A DNA stretch of 59,838 nucleotides, taken from positions 1 through 59,838 of the forward strand of contig PBOG01000041.1 of NCBI GenBank assembly GCA_002724245.1, in the 5' to 3' direction. The notes beneath the pieces were generated by a model, which did not search any database, had not been told where the DNA came from, and saw nothing but the letters and a program-made list of their open reading frames with translations. The stretch comes from Planctomycetaceae bacterium (GTDB lineage: Bacteria > Planctomycetota > Planctomycetia > Pirellulales > Pirellulaceae). Shown one piece after another: positions 45,458 through 54,731 of this stretch (its first letter is position 1; every line of letters begins with the position of its first letter). A program made the position numbers and the translations under genes.

Positions 45458-47431
45458 ATGCCAGTTAATCGTGACGGGCTCCTGGTCCTGTTTATACTTG
45501 CCTCCGCACTTGCCACATCAACAGAATGGTGTACGAGTACTCGCGCTGCTGACGACTTATTGTCTCTGGAAGCCCAGGCGATGAAGTCCGCTGTTGCACG
45601 AATTGCTCCTTCCGTACTGCGGATCGAAACATTTGGCAATCAACAACGCGCTGGATCACCGCTAACAAACAGCCGAATCACGTCGGGTGTGGCAGTATCG
45701 GAGGAGGGTCACATCCTATCGAGTGCTTTCCAGTTTGCTGGTAAACCCAGCTCGATTCTCGTCACCTTACCGACCGGAAAACGCGTTGCCGCACAGATTG
45801 TCGCCCGTGACCAAAGTCGAATGCTGGTAATGCTGAAAGTTACGACCGAAGAGAAGCTGAGCGTTCCAGAAATAGTACCCCGGGCGGACATGCGAGTAGG
45901 ACAATGGACTCTGGCAGTGGGCAAGACCTTTGACAAAGACTTACCGAACCGTTCGGTTGGTATCCTGAGCGCTCTCAATCGGATCTGGGGCAAGGCGATC
46001 CAAACTGATGCGAAGATTTCTCCCGCCAATTACGGTGGTCCCCTTATCGATATTGAGGGACGAACTTTGGGAATCCTGGTACCCATGTCACCACAACAAC
46101 AAACTGAGGTTGCTGGCGCCGAATGGTATGATTCCGGAATTGGATTTGCGGTTCCACTTGCCGACATGCTGCCATATCTGGAACAACTCAAACGCGGCGA
46201 GGATCTTAAGCCTGGACTGCTTGGAATCTCGCTCAAAGCAGGAGACATCTATTCGTTACCGGCAGAAATCGCCGCGGTTCAACCTAAATCACCAGCCTAC
46301 CAGGCGAACCTTGCCGTAGGAGACGTGATTGTAGACGTTGATAAGCAACCTGTGTCCCGCCAGGTGCAGTTGCGGCACGCTTTGGGACGTCATTACGCAG
46401 GCGACAGTGTATCTCTAACCGTCCAACGCGGCGAAGAACGCGTTACCGTTTCTCTGAAGCTGACTGACAAACTCGACCCCTACATCCACCCATTTCTGGG
46501 TCTGCTTCCCGCACGTTTACGGAACTCAAACGAACGTGGGATCGAAATTCGTTACGTGTATGCCAATAGCCCAGCCGCCAAGATCGGATTGCGTCCCGGC
46601 GATCGCCTCCTGGCAATCGCGGAAAAGAACATTAACGTTCCCGATGACGTTTACACGATCCTTGGATCCTTTGAACCTGGGTCGGAATTCGCAATCAGTG
46701 TCATCAAATCTGGGCGGCCCGAAACCATTGCACTGTCGACTTCCAAGTTACCGACACAAATTCCCAAGGAACTTCCCTTGGTACCGCCACTTGAAACCGC
46801 CGCCGACAATCCCGCGATAACTGGCCTCATACCTATCAAATTGCCAGAAGAACCGAATGAATGTGTTGCACTGGTACCAGACAGTTATAAGGCCGGAGTA
46901 CTGCATGGCCTGGTTGTGTGGCTGCACCCGTCCGGACAATTCAATCAAGAGCGTCTCGTGAAACGCTGGCAGCGTCACTGCAATACTCGACACCTGATCC
47001 TGTTGATGCCACAAGCAGCAAAACAAAAACGGTGGGTCCCCACTGAAGTCGACTACGTGCGCAAAGCAATTGACGAGATTCGCAAATCCTACCGGATAGA
47101 CGATACGCGGATTGTCGTGCACGGACATCAGGCCGGCGGGGTACTGGCATACATGCTTGCTTTTTCGCAACGCGACTTGATACGTGGTGTCGCGACTGTC
47201 GACGCTGAGGTTCCGCGACGACTGAATGTTCCTGCAAATGCCCCGCTTCAACGCTTAGCCGTCTATGCAGCATCTGACAGTGAATCGCCAAGAGCCGCGC
47301 GGGCAGCCGCGGCATTAAAACGCCTGCGGGATTTACAATACCCTGTCACAACGCGCCAATCGAAAGGCTATCTCTCCGAGATGCAGGTCGATGAATTGGT
47401 GCGGTGGATCGACACATTAGACCGGCTCTGA
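45458..47431 (+). CDS. HtrA-like pseudoprotease with two PDZ domains and a C-terminal hydrolase-like domain, both active sites lost
   Basis: 657 residues from ATG 45458 (MPVNRDGLLVLFILASALAT, signal peptide). Earlier in-frame starts exist at 45380 and 45416 (ATG) and at 45368 (TTG), which gives 687 residues. In that longer numbering the protease triad positions hold Phe121, Met152 and Tyr222 (SPANYGGPL). Two PDZ domains follow (about 255-365 and 385-460). The last ~190 residues resemble an alpha/beta hydrolase or esterase (VVWLHPSG, RIVVHGHQAGGVLAYML), but the nucleophile position of the GxSxG elbow is Gln588. The protein is thus probably a binding scaffold carrying two inactive enzyme folds. 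It closes the cluster. Confidence 0.85.
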   Translation: MPVNRDGLLVLFILASALATSTEWCTSTRAADDLLSLEAQAMKSAVARIAPSVLRIETFGNQQRAGSPLTNSRITSGVAVSEEGHILSSAFQFAGKPSSILVTLPTGKRVAAQIVARDQSRMLVMLKVTTEEKLSVPEIVPRADMRVGQWTLAVGKTFDKDLPNRSVGILSALNRIWGKAIQTDAKISPANYGGPLIDIEGRTLGILVPMSPQQQTEVAGAEWYDSGIGFAVPLADMLPYLEQLKRGEDLKPGLLGISLKAGDIYSLPAEIAAVQPKSPAYQANLAVGDVIVDVDKQPVSRQVQLRHALGRHYAGDSVSLTVQRGEERVTVSLKLTDKLDPYIHPFLGLLPARLRNSNERGIEIRYVYANSPAAKIGLRPGDRLLAIAEKNINVPDDVYTILGSFEPGSEFAISVIKSGRPETIALSTSKLPTQIPKELPLVPPLETAADNPAITGLIPIKLPEEPNECVALVPDSYKAGVLHGLVVWLHPSGQFNQERLVKRWQRHCNTRHLILLMPQAAKQKRWVPTEVDYVRKAIDEIRKSYRIDDTRIVVHGHQAGGVLAYMLAFSQRDLIRGVATVDAEVPRRLNVPANAPLQRLAVYAASDSESPRAARAAAALKRLRDLQYPVTTRQSKGYLSEMQVDELVRWIDTLDRL

Positions 47432-47586
47432 CGAGAAAACCTCACTGAGCATACAATGCTGATAGTGCCAGAGGTGACGCTGTGTACTCAGCGATTACGT
47501 AGCGTGTCGCGGATTTCGTATACCACGGTTATTATTTGAGCATCCATTTGCGCTAACAAGCATTCGCCGTCGCCTGATTGCCAACC

Positions 47587-47919
47587 ATGCAACGCTATTT
47601 CCTGGGATTCCTCGCTCTGCTGCTCACTACGACCGGCCTTGTGTGGCTAGTGAATGGGACCAGTAACGAATTCGAAAATGCGATTGCCTCGGCCTGCCTC
47701 AAAGTTGGTCCCGTCCTGGGAGCACTTTGGCTTGCATTCCCTCAAGTCCTTCAAATCGTACGTCGATTTCCACCTGTACTGATCATCGCAATTGTGCTTA
47801 GCAGCGGATTTGTTATCGTCAGACCCAAATCCGCCCCCTTCGTAATCCCGGTTCTCTTCGCCATCCTGGGTCTGCACTATCTTGGCCTCCTGTTCAAGTC
47901 CACAGCCAAGAAACCATAG
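47587..47919 (+). CDS. Small membrane protein
   Basis: 110 residues from ATG 47587 (MQRYFLGFLALLLTTTGLVW). About four hydrophobic helices (near 4-22, 37-56, 63-79 and 84-101) are joined by short loops, and the end is basic (KSTAKKP). It matches no family I can name, though I recall similar small four-helix proteins from planctomycetes. It lies about 155 bp past the third HtrA-like gene on the same strand and 80 bp before the stop of the convergent uracil-DNA glycosylase gene. A function in the cluster cannot be inferred beyond position. Confidence 0.65.
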   Translation: MQRYFLGFLALLLTTTGLVWLVNGTSNEFENAIASACLKVGPVLGALWLAFPQVLQIVRRFPPVLIIAIVLSSGFVIVRPKSAPFVIPVLFAILGLHYLGLLFKSTAKKP

Positions 47920-48000
47920 GCTGCACGTTTAATCGCGCAGATTATCGGCAGCTTGACGCGGCCGAAAAAACAAAACACCGCATGCACCCACCTGGTGCCG

Positions 48001-48690
48001 TCACGCGGTAACGTCTGCATCCAGACATGTGCGGATGGCACGGAACACTCGATCAAACATTTCTTCGGTCAACCGCCCAGTAAAGGTATTTTGCTGGCTG
48101 GGGTGATAACTACCCACCAGGAGAGTCTGGTTGTCAAGCTGAACCTCAACTGCGTGGCCAAACTTCGGACGTCGTGCGGCCCACCATTCGCGCTCTATCG
48201 CTACATCTACAGTACTTTTCCATGCTAGTTGCCCCAAAGCCAGAATGACCTGTGGCTTCACCTGATCAATTGTCTCATCAAGCCAACTTCGACAGGAGCT
48301 AATTTCGGCAACAGCAGGCTTGTTAGCAGGAGGGGCGCAATGACAGATTGCAGTGATAACGCAATCGATCAACCTCATTCCATCATCTGAATCGGTTGAT
48401 TCACACTGACTCGCAAAGCCCGTTTTGTAGAGTGCGCGGTACAGCCAATCACCGCTGCGATCCCCGGTAAACATTCGCCCGGTTCGATTCGCGCCATGCG
48501 CTGCCGGTGCAAGCCCGACGATGAGCACACGCGCGGGCGGTGAGCCAAAATTGGGAACCGGACGTCCCCAATATTCGCATTCCCGATACGCGCGTCTTTT
48601 CTCTCGCGCAATCCGCTGGCAATGCTTGATCAGCCGAGGACACTTCTGACACTGGACGATTTGACGATTAAGTCTGGACCAGGACTTCAT
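48001..48690 (-). CDS. Family 5 uracil-DNA glycosylase
   Basis: 229 residues. It removes uracil and probably other deaminated bases from DNA to start base-excision repair. Motif A is [18 protein letters not shown], lacking the catalytic Asp/Asn of family 4 as is normal for family 5 (UdgB), and motif B is [13 protein letters not shown]-terminal CQKCPRL and later Cys residues (around ICHCAPP) fit the 4Fe-4S cluster of families 4 and 5. ATG start at 48690. It is oriented against both neighbours, so it is transcribed alone. Confidence 0.92.
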   Translation of the reverse strand: MKSWSRLNRQIVQCQKCPRLIKHCQRIAREKRRAYRECEYWGRPVPNFGSPPARVLIVGLAPAAHGANRTGRMFTGDRSGDWLYRALYKTGFASQCESTDSDDGMRLIDCVITAICHCAPPANKPAVAEISSCRSWLDETIDQVKPQVILALGQLAWKSTVDVAIEREWWAARRPKFGHAVEVQLDNQTLLVGSYHPSQQNTFTGRLTEEMFDRVFRAIRTCLDADVTA

Positions 48691-48797
48691 TTCAAATAAA
48701 CACCTTCAGGGGCACAACGCGGCAGATGGATCCTGACTCTCACAACAATACCCTGAGTCAACGCCAACGCTTCTTTCCGGAGCGAACCGATTGCTAC

Positions 48798-48824
48798 AAA
48801 ATTCTTCAATACCATGAGAATTTT
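48798..48824. repeat. AT-rich perfect inverted repeat
   Basis: AAAATTCT at 48798-48805 and AGAATTTT at 48817-48824 are exact complements with an 11-nt interval. It lies between divergent genes, about 110 bp before each start, so it could be an operator or part of a promoter. It has no T run beyond the stem and is not a convincing terminator. Confidence 0.35.
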
Positions 48825-48935
48825 GATTCCAACACCATTGCCACCACCCGATCTACAAGCGAACCGAGTAGAATAACCGCGTTATCGTTTACACCAAACT
48901 GACCCGAACTCTCCTGTATCTTCTGACCAGCCTTC

Positions 48936-51404
48936 ATGAACCTCTCGTGGACAACCTGGCAATTCGTCCTGGCTGGGTTCGCGTGCGCGACCGGTCCTAT
49001 TCTAATCCACCTGCTCAACCGCCGCCGCACCAGGACTGTTTCCTGGGCGGCGATGCATCTCCTCCGTGAAGCACTCGCACAACAACAGCGTCGCTTGCGT
49101 TTGCGTGACTGGCTCTTGTTATTGCTCAGAACGGTAGCCATCCTGTTGTTCGCGGCAGGCCTGGCAAGGCCATTCTTTTCGTCTGGCTACCAGGGGGATG
49201 ACAACCATTCAGCTATCCATGCGATACTCATTATCGACAACAGCCTGAGCATGAGCTATCTGGCAGTCGACGGACCACTCCTTGACCAGGCCAAAGCTCG
49301 TTGCCTCTCATTTATACGCAAACTTCCACCGGGCAGCGCTGTCAATCTCATCCCAGCTTGTGGAAATGAAATTCCCCTTCGTCCCGATCCCTATACCCGT
49401 GTTGATGAAATGCGTTCGGCATTAGGCGAAATTCAAATTGCCGACCAGTCAGTCCATCTCCGTGACATAATCAATCGAGCCCAACAGGCGTGTCAAATCG
49501 ACAACCAACTCAGTAAACGAATCGTCTTTTTCACAGACCAACAGAAACTTCATTGGACAGACACGGAGGATCTTTTCGATGAAGTCGCTTCACTACAAAT
49601 TGTCGATGTAACGCCCTCGTCGTGGGAGAACACCTGGGTATCGGGATTGCGTATTCAGGATGGATTGGCAGACACCAGCACGCCAACGACAATTCTCGTT
49701 CGTTTAGAACATCATGGTCCCGAACCGCGGCAAAATATCCCTGTCACGTTATGGGTGGAAGGGAAAGAAGTCGCCACGAAGACCATAACGTTACGTGGTA
49801 AACAAGACCTGCGAGAATTGACGTTTGAATACACTTTCAGCGACTTCGCACCCAATCCCGGAATCCCGCTTTACGTCCCGGTCAAAGTCACTTTACCTCC
49901 TGATCGGCTTAATGCAGACAATGAACGCGTGCTTGCTGTACCCGTTGTCAAACACCTGCCGATTGTATTTGTAGATCAATACAGCAATACAGAAGAAGAT
50001 GCTACAAAAAGCCAGATTGGAGAAACCTACCAGTTACGTCGTTTGTTAGCGCCAAATATTCCTCGCGATGCCAACGAGCCACCTGTATTCAAGATACGGC
50101 ATCTGTCCATTCGCGAACTGCAGCAACAACAACGCGAAGCAATATCCGACGCGCGACTTGTGATTATCGCTGGGGTTGCTGATCCCGGGACCAGTGTCAC
50201 TCTTCTACGGGAATACGTGACACAAGGTGGGCGATTAATTGTTGGCACCGGCGGGCAGTTCGACCATGCGTTATGGAACCGCGCTGCCTGGCGAGAAGGT
50301 GACGGAATACTGCCGGGGAAGCTAACCGGCACTGTCGGCCAGCTCCCGGAGCTAACTAACAATCCGCAGTTATTTACCCTTGCTTTTGAGAGCATGGAGG
50401 AACATCACTACTTCCGACTGCCCGGCGTCTCGAAAGTGGAACTCGAGGCGTTATTCTCCGAACCCGTTTTCTTCAAGGCCGTTGGCATCGACGCTGGTGC
50501 CGACGCAAGACAATCTCTTTATCGTCGCGCCCTGGCCCGTTTCACACGTCATGTTTCCCGAACAACTGCTGGAGTTCGGGAAAGAAACGAAGACAGCGCA
50601 GAGAGCATACCCGACAATCCACCACCACAGTGGCTTGGCTGGCAGACCTCATTTGTCGGTAGCCAGTGGAGAGGACTTCCTGCAGACCTGACGGCCCGAC
50701 AACAATTCCTGGAATCGCGTGCCGCGAGCGAGTTGCCACAGATCCGCGCCCGCTATACAAACCCCAGCCACTCACCATTCCTGGTCGAACGTCGCATTGG
50801 ACAGGGAAACACAATCTTTGTGAGCAGCGGATTCTTGGCCCGGTGGAACACACTCGCACAAACCCACGCATTCTTGATCTTCGATCGAATTGTACGTTCT
50901 CAGGTCCATGCAACTTTACCCATCCGTGATTTTCCCAGCGGACCGCGGATCGTGGTGGACATCGCTGCCCGTTCACGTACGCCAGACACAAGGATCTTTC
51001 GGCCCAATCGCCGCATCGCAGATAGTGTCGATGCTGGCTTACTACACGGCCCATACCTTGCCGTTGAAGTGCTGCTCCCGCTGACTCGTGGAATTTACCG
51101 GATTGCAACGCAAGACGACGCCACGAATCAGGATATTACAACTTGCGTCAGTGTGAACGGCCCCTCCGAAGAATCAAACTTGACAGCACTCAGCCGTGCT
51201 GATTTCGAAGAAAATACAACCGCAACACAAGTCCGCTGGATAGGACAAGACGAAGCACCAACCCTTGCAGGCGTAGCAATCCAAGGCCAAAGTATGTGGC
51301 GTTGGCTGATCGGTGGTGTCATTCTAGCGCTCATCGCCGAAACGGTCCTTCTGGTGCGCCAACATCGGCTGAATTCACCTGCAAAATTTGATCCGCAGCT
51401 CTAA
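48936..51404 (+). CDS. BatA-type membrane protein with VWA domain (second copy)
   Basis: 822 residues, paralogous in layout to the BatA/VWA gene of the MoxR cluster. The BatA module comprises helix 1 (about 8-27), HLLNRRRTRTVSWAAMHLLR, and helix 2 (about 59-79). The VWA domain has MIDAS DNSLSMS (Asp101, Ser103, Ser105) and IVFFTDQQ. A long beta-rich and amidotransferase-like section follows (YVTQGGRLIVGTGGQFDH). The C-terminal helix is near WRWLIGGVILALIAETVLLV. It stands alone between two DNA glycosylase genes, both on the other strand, and has no MoxR or DUF58 gene beside it. It may use the partners encoded 19 kb upstream; that is inference. Confidence 0.9.
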   Translation: MNLSWTTWQFVLAGFACATGPILIHLLNRRRTRTVSWAAMHLLREALAQQQRRLRLRDWLLLLLRTVAILLFAAGLARPFFSSGYQGDDNHSAIHAILIIDNSLSMSYLAVDGPLLDQAKARCLSFIRKLPPGSAVNLIPACGNEIPLRPDPYTRVDEMRSALGEIQIADQSVHLRDIINRAQQACQIDNQLSKRIVFFTDQQKLHWTDTEDLFDEVASLQIVDVTPSSWENTWVSGLRIQDGLADTSTPTTILVRLEHHGPEPRQNIPVTLWVEGKEVATKTITLRGKQDLRELTFEYTFSDFAPNPGIPLYVPVKVTLPPDRLNADNERVLAVPVVKHLPIVFVDQYSNTEEDATKSQIGETYQLRRLLAPNIPRDANEPPVFKIRHLSIRELQQQQREAISDARLVIIAGVADPGTSVTLLREYVTQGGRLIVGTGGQFDHALWNRAAWREGDGILPGKLTGTVGQLPELTNNPQLFTLAFESMEEHHYFRLPGVSKVELEALFSEPVFFKAVGIDAGADARQSLYRRALARFTRHVSRTTAGVRERNEDSAESIPDNPPPQWLGWQTSFVGSQWRGLPADLTARQQFLESRAASELPQIRARYTNPSHSPFLVERRIGQGNTIFVSSGFLARWNTLAQTHAFLIFDRIVRSQVHATLPIRDFPSGPRIVVDIAARSRTPDTRIFRPNRRIADSVDAGLLHGPYLAVEVLLPLTRGIYRIATQDDATNQDITTCVSVNGPSEESNLTALSRADFEENTTATQVRWIGQDEAPTLAGVAIQGQSMWRWLIGGVILALIAETVLLVRQHRLNSPAKFDPQL

Positions 51405-51621
51405 TTCCGCACCCCTGAATCCTGCGGACACAAAGTCCTCGTGCCTACTGCGTTTTAGCAGCTCACCACACTCGGCTTGTTGTCGTGGGCTGACTACCGA
51501 AGTGGTTATCCACTAGACACACGGCTGGGTTATCAAAGCAACAAACCTGCCTTCCCGCACCAGCACGAGGCTGCAAATTCGAGGTGCAGCCTGTCTGACT
51601 GATTCTGGCCTGTCGCCAAAA

Positions 51622-52254
51622 TCACGATCGGCGGTGCCAGCGCCGCGGTCCACTTACAAAAGGGCTGCCGTTGACAAAGAACCGCAAGCGGGCATCCGGA
51701 GCTTTGGTTACTCCAATTCTGGGGGCGGCGACAACATCTGCAGGCTCCACATGAGCCTGAGGATTCGAAGTAATCCAGACGCGACGGCCGATCGTCAAAT
51801 CAACTCCATTCATCTCGCGGGTGACCTGAACCGCCTGGCACAAGCGCGCGGGCCCGCGAGCCAGATCGAGGACATTTGTACGATCACGTCGGCGCTGCAT
51901 CAGTGAAATCCCCTGGGTTGGCTCAATTGCCCGAATCAGTACGGCGGAGGGCGTCCGCTGCGGACCGGTCACAGCGTTCAGGCAAAACCTCGCGTGGATC
52001 GAATAGACGTATAGGTACCCCGGCGAACCAAACATGACCCGGTTGCGAGGAGTCTTCCCTCTGAACGAGTGGCTCGCAGGATCATGTGCACCTCGATAAG
52101 CCTCAACCTCGACGATTGTTCCACATGTCACCCCCTGCCGGGATCTGCGCCAGAACTTCTTACCCAGCAGGTCACGCGCAACGACAACTACATCTCGATC
52201 GTAAAAAGAGCGCGGCAAAGGGCCACATGGCTTTTGCTGTGATTGACAAGCCAA
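51622..52254 (-). CDS. mpg: 3-methyladenine (alkyladenine) DNA glycosylase, AAG/MPG family
   Basis: About 210 residues. The family is identified by ARDLLGKKFWRR, TIVEVEAYRGAHDPASHSFR (with the catalytic Glu in VEAY), TPRNRVMFGSPGYLYVYSIH and NAVTGP. It excises alkylated purines and hypoxanthine. The frame is open from a TTG at 52275, but a perfect AGGAGG sits at 52271-52266, nine bases ahead of a TTG at 52254. That internal TTG is therefore my preferred start. It lies on the minus strand downstream of the large VWA gene with a gap of about 145 bp, and convergent with the second BatA/VWA gene. Confidence 0.93.
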   Translation of the reverse strand: MACQSQQKPCGPLPRSFYDRDVVVVARDLLGKKFWRRSRQGVTCGTIVEVEAYRGAHDPASHSFRGKTPRNRVMFGSPGYLYVYSIHARFCLNAVTGPQRTPSAVLIRAIEPTQGISLMQRRRDRTNVLDLARGPARLCQAVQVTREMNGVDLTIGRRVWITSNPQAHVEPADVVAAPRIGVTKAPDARLRFFVNGSPFVSGPRRWHRRS

Positions 52255-52421
52255 GACGTGAAGCCTCCTGATCAAACTCCTCGTTCACTTCTAACAGTGC
52301 GCAACATGATCCTTGCTGCGATTGAGATGTGTACAAATGAATCAAGCACTACAAGAATCCGTATCATCTGACGCCAGCAGATCGTAGATAGAACCGGGTA
52401 CCGTCTGCCTCAGTCTGACAC

Positions 52422-54731
52422 TCACACAAGGCCCCACTTTTTCCTCAACCCCCACTCAAAACTCAAGAGGGCAACAACTCCCAGGAAAAACAACCACGCA
52501 TCCCACAACGTATCCGCGAGCTGCCAGCGGGCCTGGGCGCGGATTTCGGTTGCCTGTGGATTTTCATGAATCTCATTGAGAAGTCCGGGCAGTTGCTCAG
52601 GAGCAACCAACCGTCCGCCAGCCGCACTCGTCATTCGTGCCAACCTGGCAAGCTGCGCCGGATCCGCAGCTGGATTACTTAATTCAATATCTCTGTCTAA
52701 TATCTGAAAAGCGGCCTTTGTTTCTCCCAACTTCTGGTTCTGCCGCATCGCGATCAACTGAATCTGATAGGTCCCTGGTTGCTCAAGTCCAGTGACCGTT
52801 CCTTCCACTTCTCGATTGTCCAGCGACAGGGAAATTGTCGATGTGGAGTCATCCGGAGCTATCAGATTCGCCTGAAAAACCGCGTCTTCAATTATTTCGC
52901 CCGCAGAGTCTTTCGCCCCACCGCTAAAGGAAATCGGGCTCGTTGGAAAGAACCGGCGCTGGTCAAGTTGAATCCACACATCGTTTTTCTGCAACTCTTC
53001 TCGACGGGCTAACCACAGAATTGCTTGCCGCCAGAATCTTTTGTGTTCCCGCTCAAAATTGCTGGCTCCCGGTCGTGAGAGCCATTTCCAGGTTGAATCA
53101 CCCGCAAACGCCAGTACACGGCCACGTCCGTATTCTCCGCTCACCAGGATCGGGTTCTTGCCGGCTGTCTCCAAGAGAACCTGAGTTCCCGGTGTGTCCT
53201 TCACCCCCGCAAAACGATTTGCCCAATCCAGTTCCGGAAGACGTTTCCATACCGCGGCATTTTGCGACGGCGTTGCAATGGTAGTCACTGGGTGGGGACG
53301 CACGGGAATCATCCGTAAATCATTGGGGTCGTCATCACTGTTTCGAAGATGTACATCGCGACGGGGAGGCCCACCAAAATCCTCTTTTTCCAATGGTCCA
53401 ATCGTGATTGGAAGCACATCAGAGAGACTTGAGTCACGATAATTCCCTGGCCCAAACGAATGTGGCCCCCCGATCATCATTAACCCCTTGCCCTCAGCAA
53501 CAGCAGCTTCGAGATGATTCAGCGTAGTGTCACCCAAGGCGTCTGCGTAAACCGAACCAATCAGATAAACATCAACAGTCCGGTCAGTAGCGGTACCATT
53601 CGTCTTCAATGGCCAATTCTCCGGAAAATTGTAACCTCGCAAGTCGACAAGTCTGACTTGCACGTCTGGAGACGATGCCAATGAATCTCGGATCCGCATC
53701 TCTGGACTACCCTGTCGGAATCCCCCTACATAGATTACGACTTGCAATCCCCCTTCCAACACCGTGACATACGTCGTTGACTGATTATTACTCGTGACAA
53801 CTTCACCAGCTTGTGGCTGGGCATTCAAGATCACCCGATATTTCCCGGGTTTTTCCGGAATGAACGGCATGTCAATTTCAGCGTACTGGCCATCCTCTGC
53901 AACCGAAAGTTTCTGTTGCCCCAGAGGCTGCTGATTCCCCATCGCATCTTCAAGGATCATTTCCACAGGAACCTGCAGGTTGACAAAACCGCGCACACGC
54001 AACCGCGCCGCAATTCGCAACTCCGTCTTTACAAATACCGTGTATTGCTCAGGTAACCCCTCAATGGCCACATCACGTGTTTGCTCATCACCGCCAGCTG
54101 GGCCTAAAGGCACCCCATACAACGGAAATTCAAGCCGCTGCATTTCGCGGCCTGCTTCAACCACTTCGACTTCTGGGGCAAATGCATTTTGCGCCCCGTC
54201 GCCCATCAAGATCACGCCCACCACTTTACGTCCCGCTTCGCGCCGCACCGCATCAAAAAGACTTGACCCGATATCCGTCTGATCTCCTTCGGGATCCAGT
54301 GGTAACGCAAACCCAGTCTCCCCCCATTCAATGGCAATTAATCGCTTGTCGAACACGTAACCCCGCAATTCAACTTCACCACGTAAAGCAGCGAGAGATT
54401 CGCGGCAACGACCTAAAACACGGACCATTGAATCCCAGCGTGTTTCACCTTGCCGGTCAGACGACAATTGCATACTGCGACTTTGGTCAAACAGCATCAC
54501 CAACACCGCCTGCTGACGCTCACCCGTTGAACGCACCAGTGTGGGGCGCAACATCGCCAACAACATCAACAAAACGACGCCAAGTCGCAATGTTATTAAA
54601 AGGCGCTGCCGGGTCAGTGACAGCTGACGAAAAGCAGGGCGGATCAGCAGCAACAGCGATAACACTGTAGCCAAGACCATCACTAGCAAGTGGCTATTCA
54701 AGATCGGTTGCGTCGACCAGTTCCAGATCAC
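52422..54731 (-). CDS. Membrane VWA / glutamine-amidotransferase-like protein
   Basis: 769 residues, GTG start at 54731. Two N-terminal helices (about 13-31 and 43-61) precede a VWA domain with MIDAS DQSRSM (Asp82, Ser84, Ser86) and VVGVILMGDGAQN. Beta-sandwich domains follow, then an amidotransferase-like fold with GLMMIGGPHSFGPGNYRDS near residues 416-434; the GGP context lacks the catalytic Cys of true amidotransferases. A C-terminal helix (about 742-760) anchors it. This is a third architecture related to the MoxR-cluster proteins. It is on the opposite strand to the BatA/VWA gene, with the alkyladenine glycosylase between them. Confidence 0.9.
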   Translation of the reverse strand: MIWNWSTQPILNSHLLVMVLATVLSLLLLIRPAFRQLSLTRQRLLITLRLGVVLLMLLAMLRPTLVRSTGERQQAVLVMLFDQSRSMQLSSDRQGETRWDSMVRVLGRCRESLAALRGEVELRGYVFDKRLIAIEWGETGFALPLDPEGDQTDIGSSLFDAVRREAGRKVVGVILMGDGAQNAFAPEVEVVEAGREMQRLEFPLYGVPLGPAGGDEQTRDVAIEGLPEQYTVFVKTELRIAARLRVRGFVNLQVPVEMILEDAMGNQQPLGQQKLSVAEDGQYAEIDMPFIPEKPGKYRVILNAQPQAGEVVTSNNQSTTYVTVLEGGLQVVIYVGGFRQGSPEMRIRDSLASSPDVQVRLVDLRGYNFPENWPLKTNGTATDRTVDVYLIGSVYADALGDTTLNHLEAAVAEGKGLMMIGGPHSFGPGNYRDSSLSDVLPITIGPLEKEDFGGPPRRDVHLRNSDDDPNDLRMIPVRPHPVTTIATPSQNAAVWKRLPELDWANRFAGVKDTPGTQVLLETAGKNPILVSGEYGRGRVLAFAGDSTWKWLSRPGASNFEREHKRFWRQAILWLARREELQKNDVWIQLDQRRFFPTSPISFSGGAKDSAGEIIEDAVFQANLIAPDDSTSTISLSLDNREVEGTVTGLEQPGTYQIQLIAMRQNQKLGETKAAFQILDRDIELSNPAADPAQLARLARMTSAAGGRLVAPEQLPGLLNEIHENPQATEIRAQARWQLADTLWDAWLFFLGVVALLSFEWGLRKKWGLV

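Noticed and set aside
44296-47431. The second and third HtrA-like genes as decaying pseudogenes
   Set aside because: Both have intact full-length frames, signal peptides and well-formed PDZ motifs, so loss of the triad looks selected and not the result of decay.
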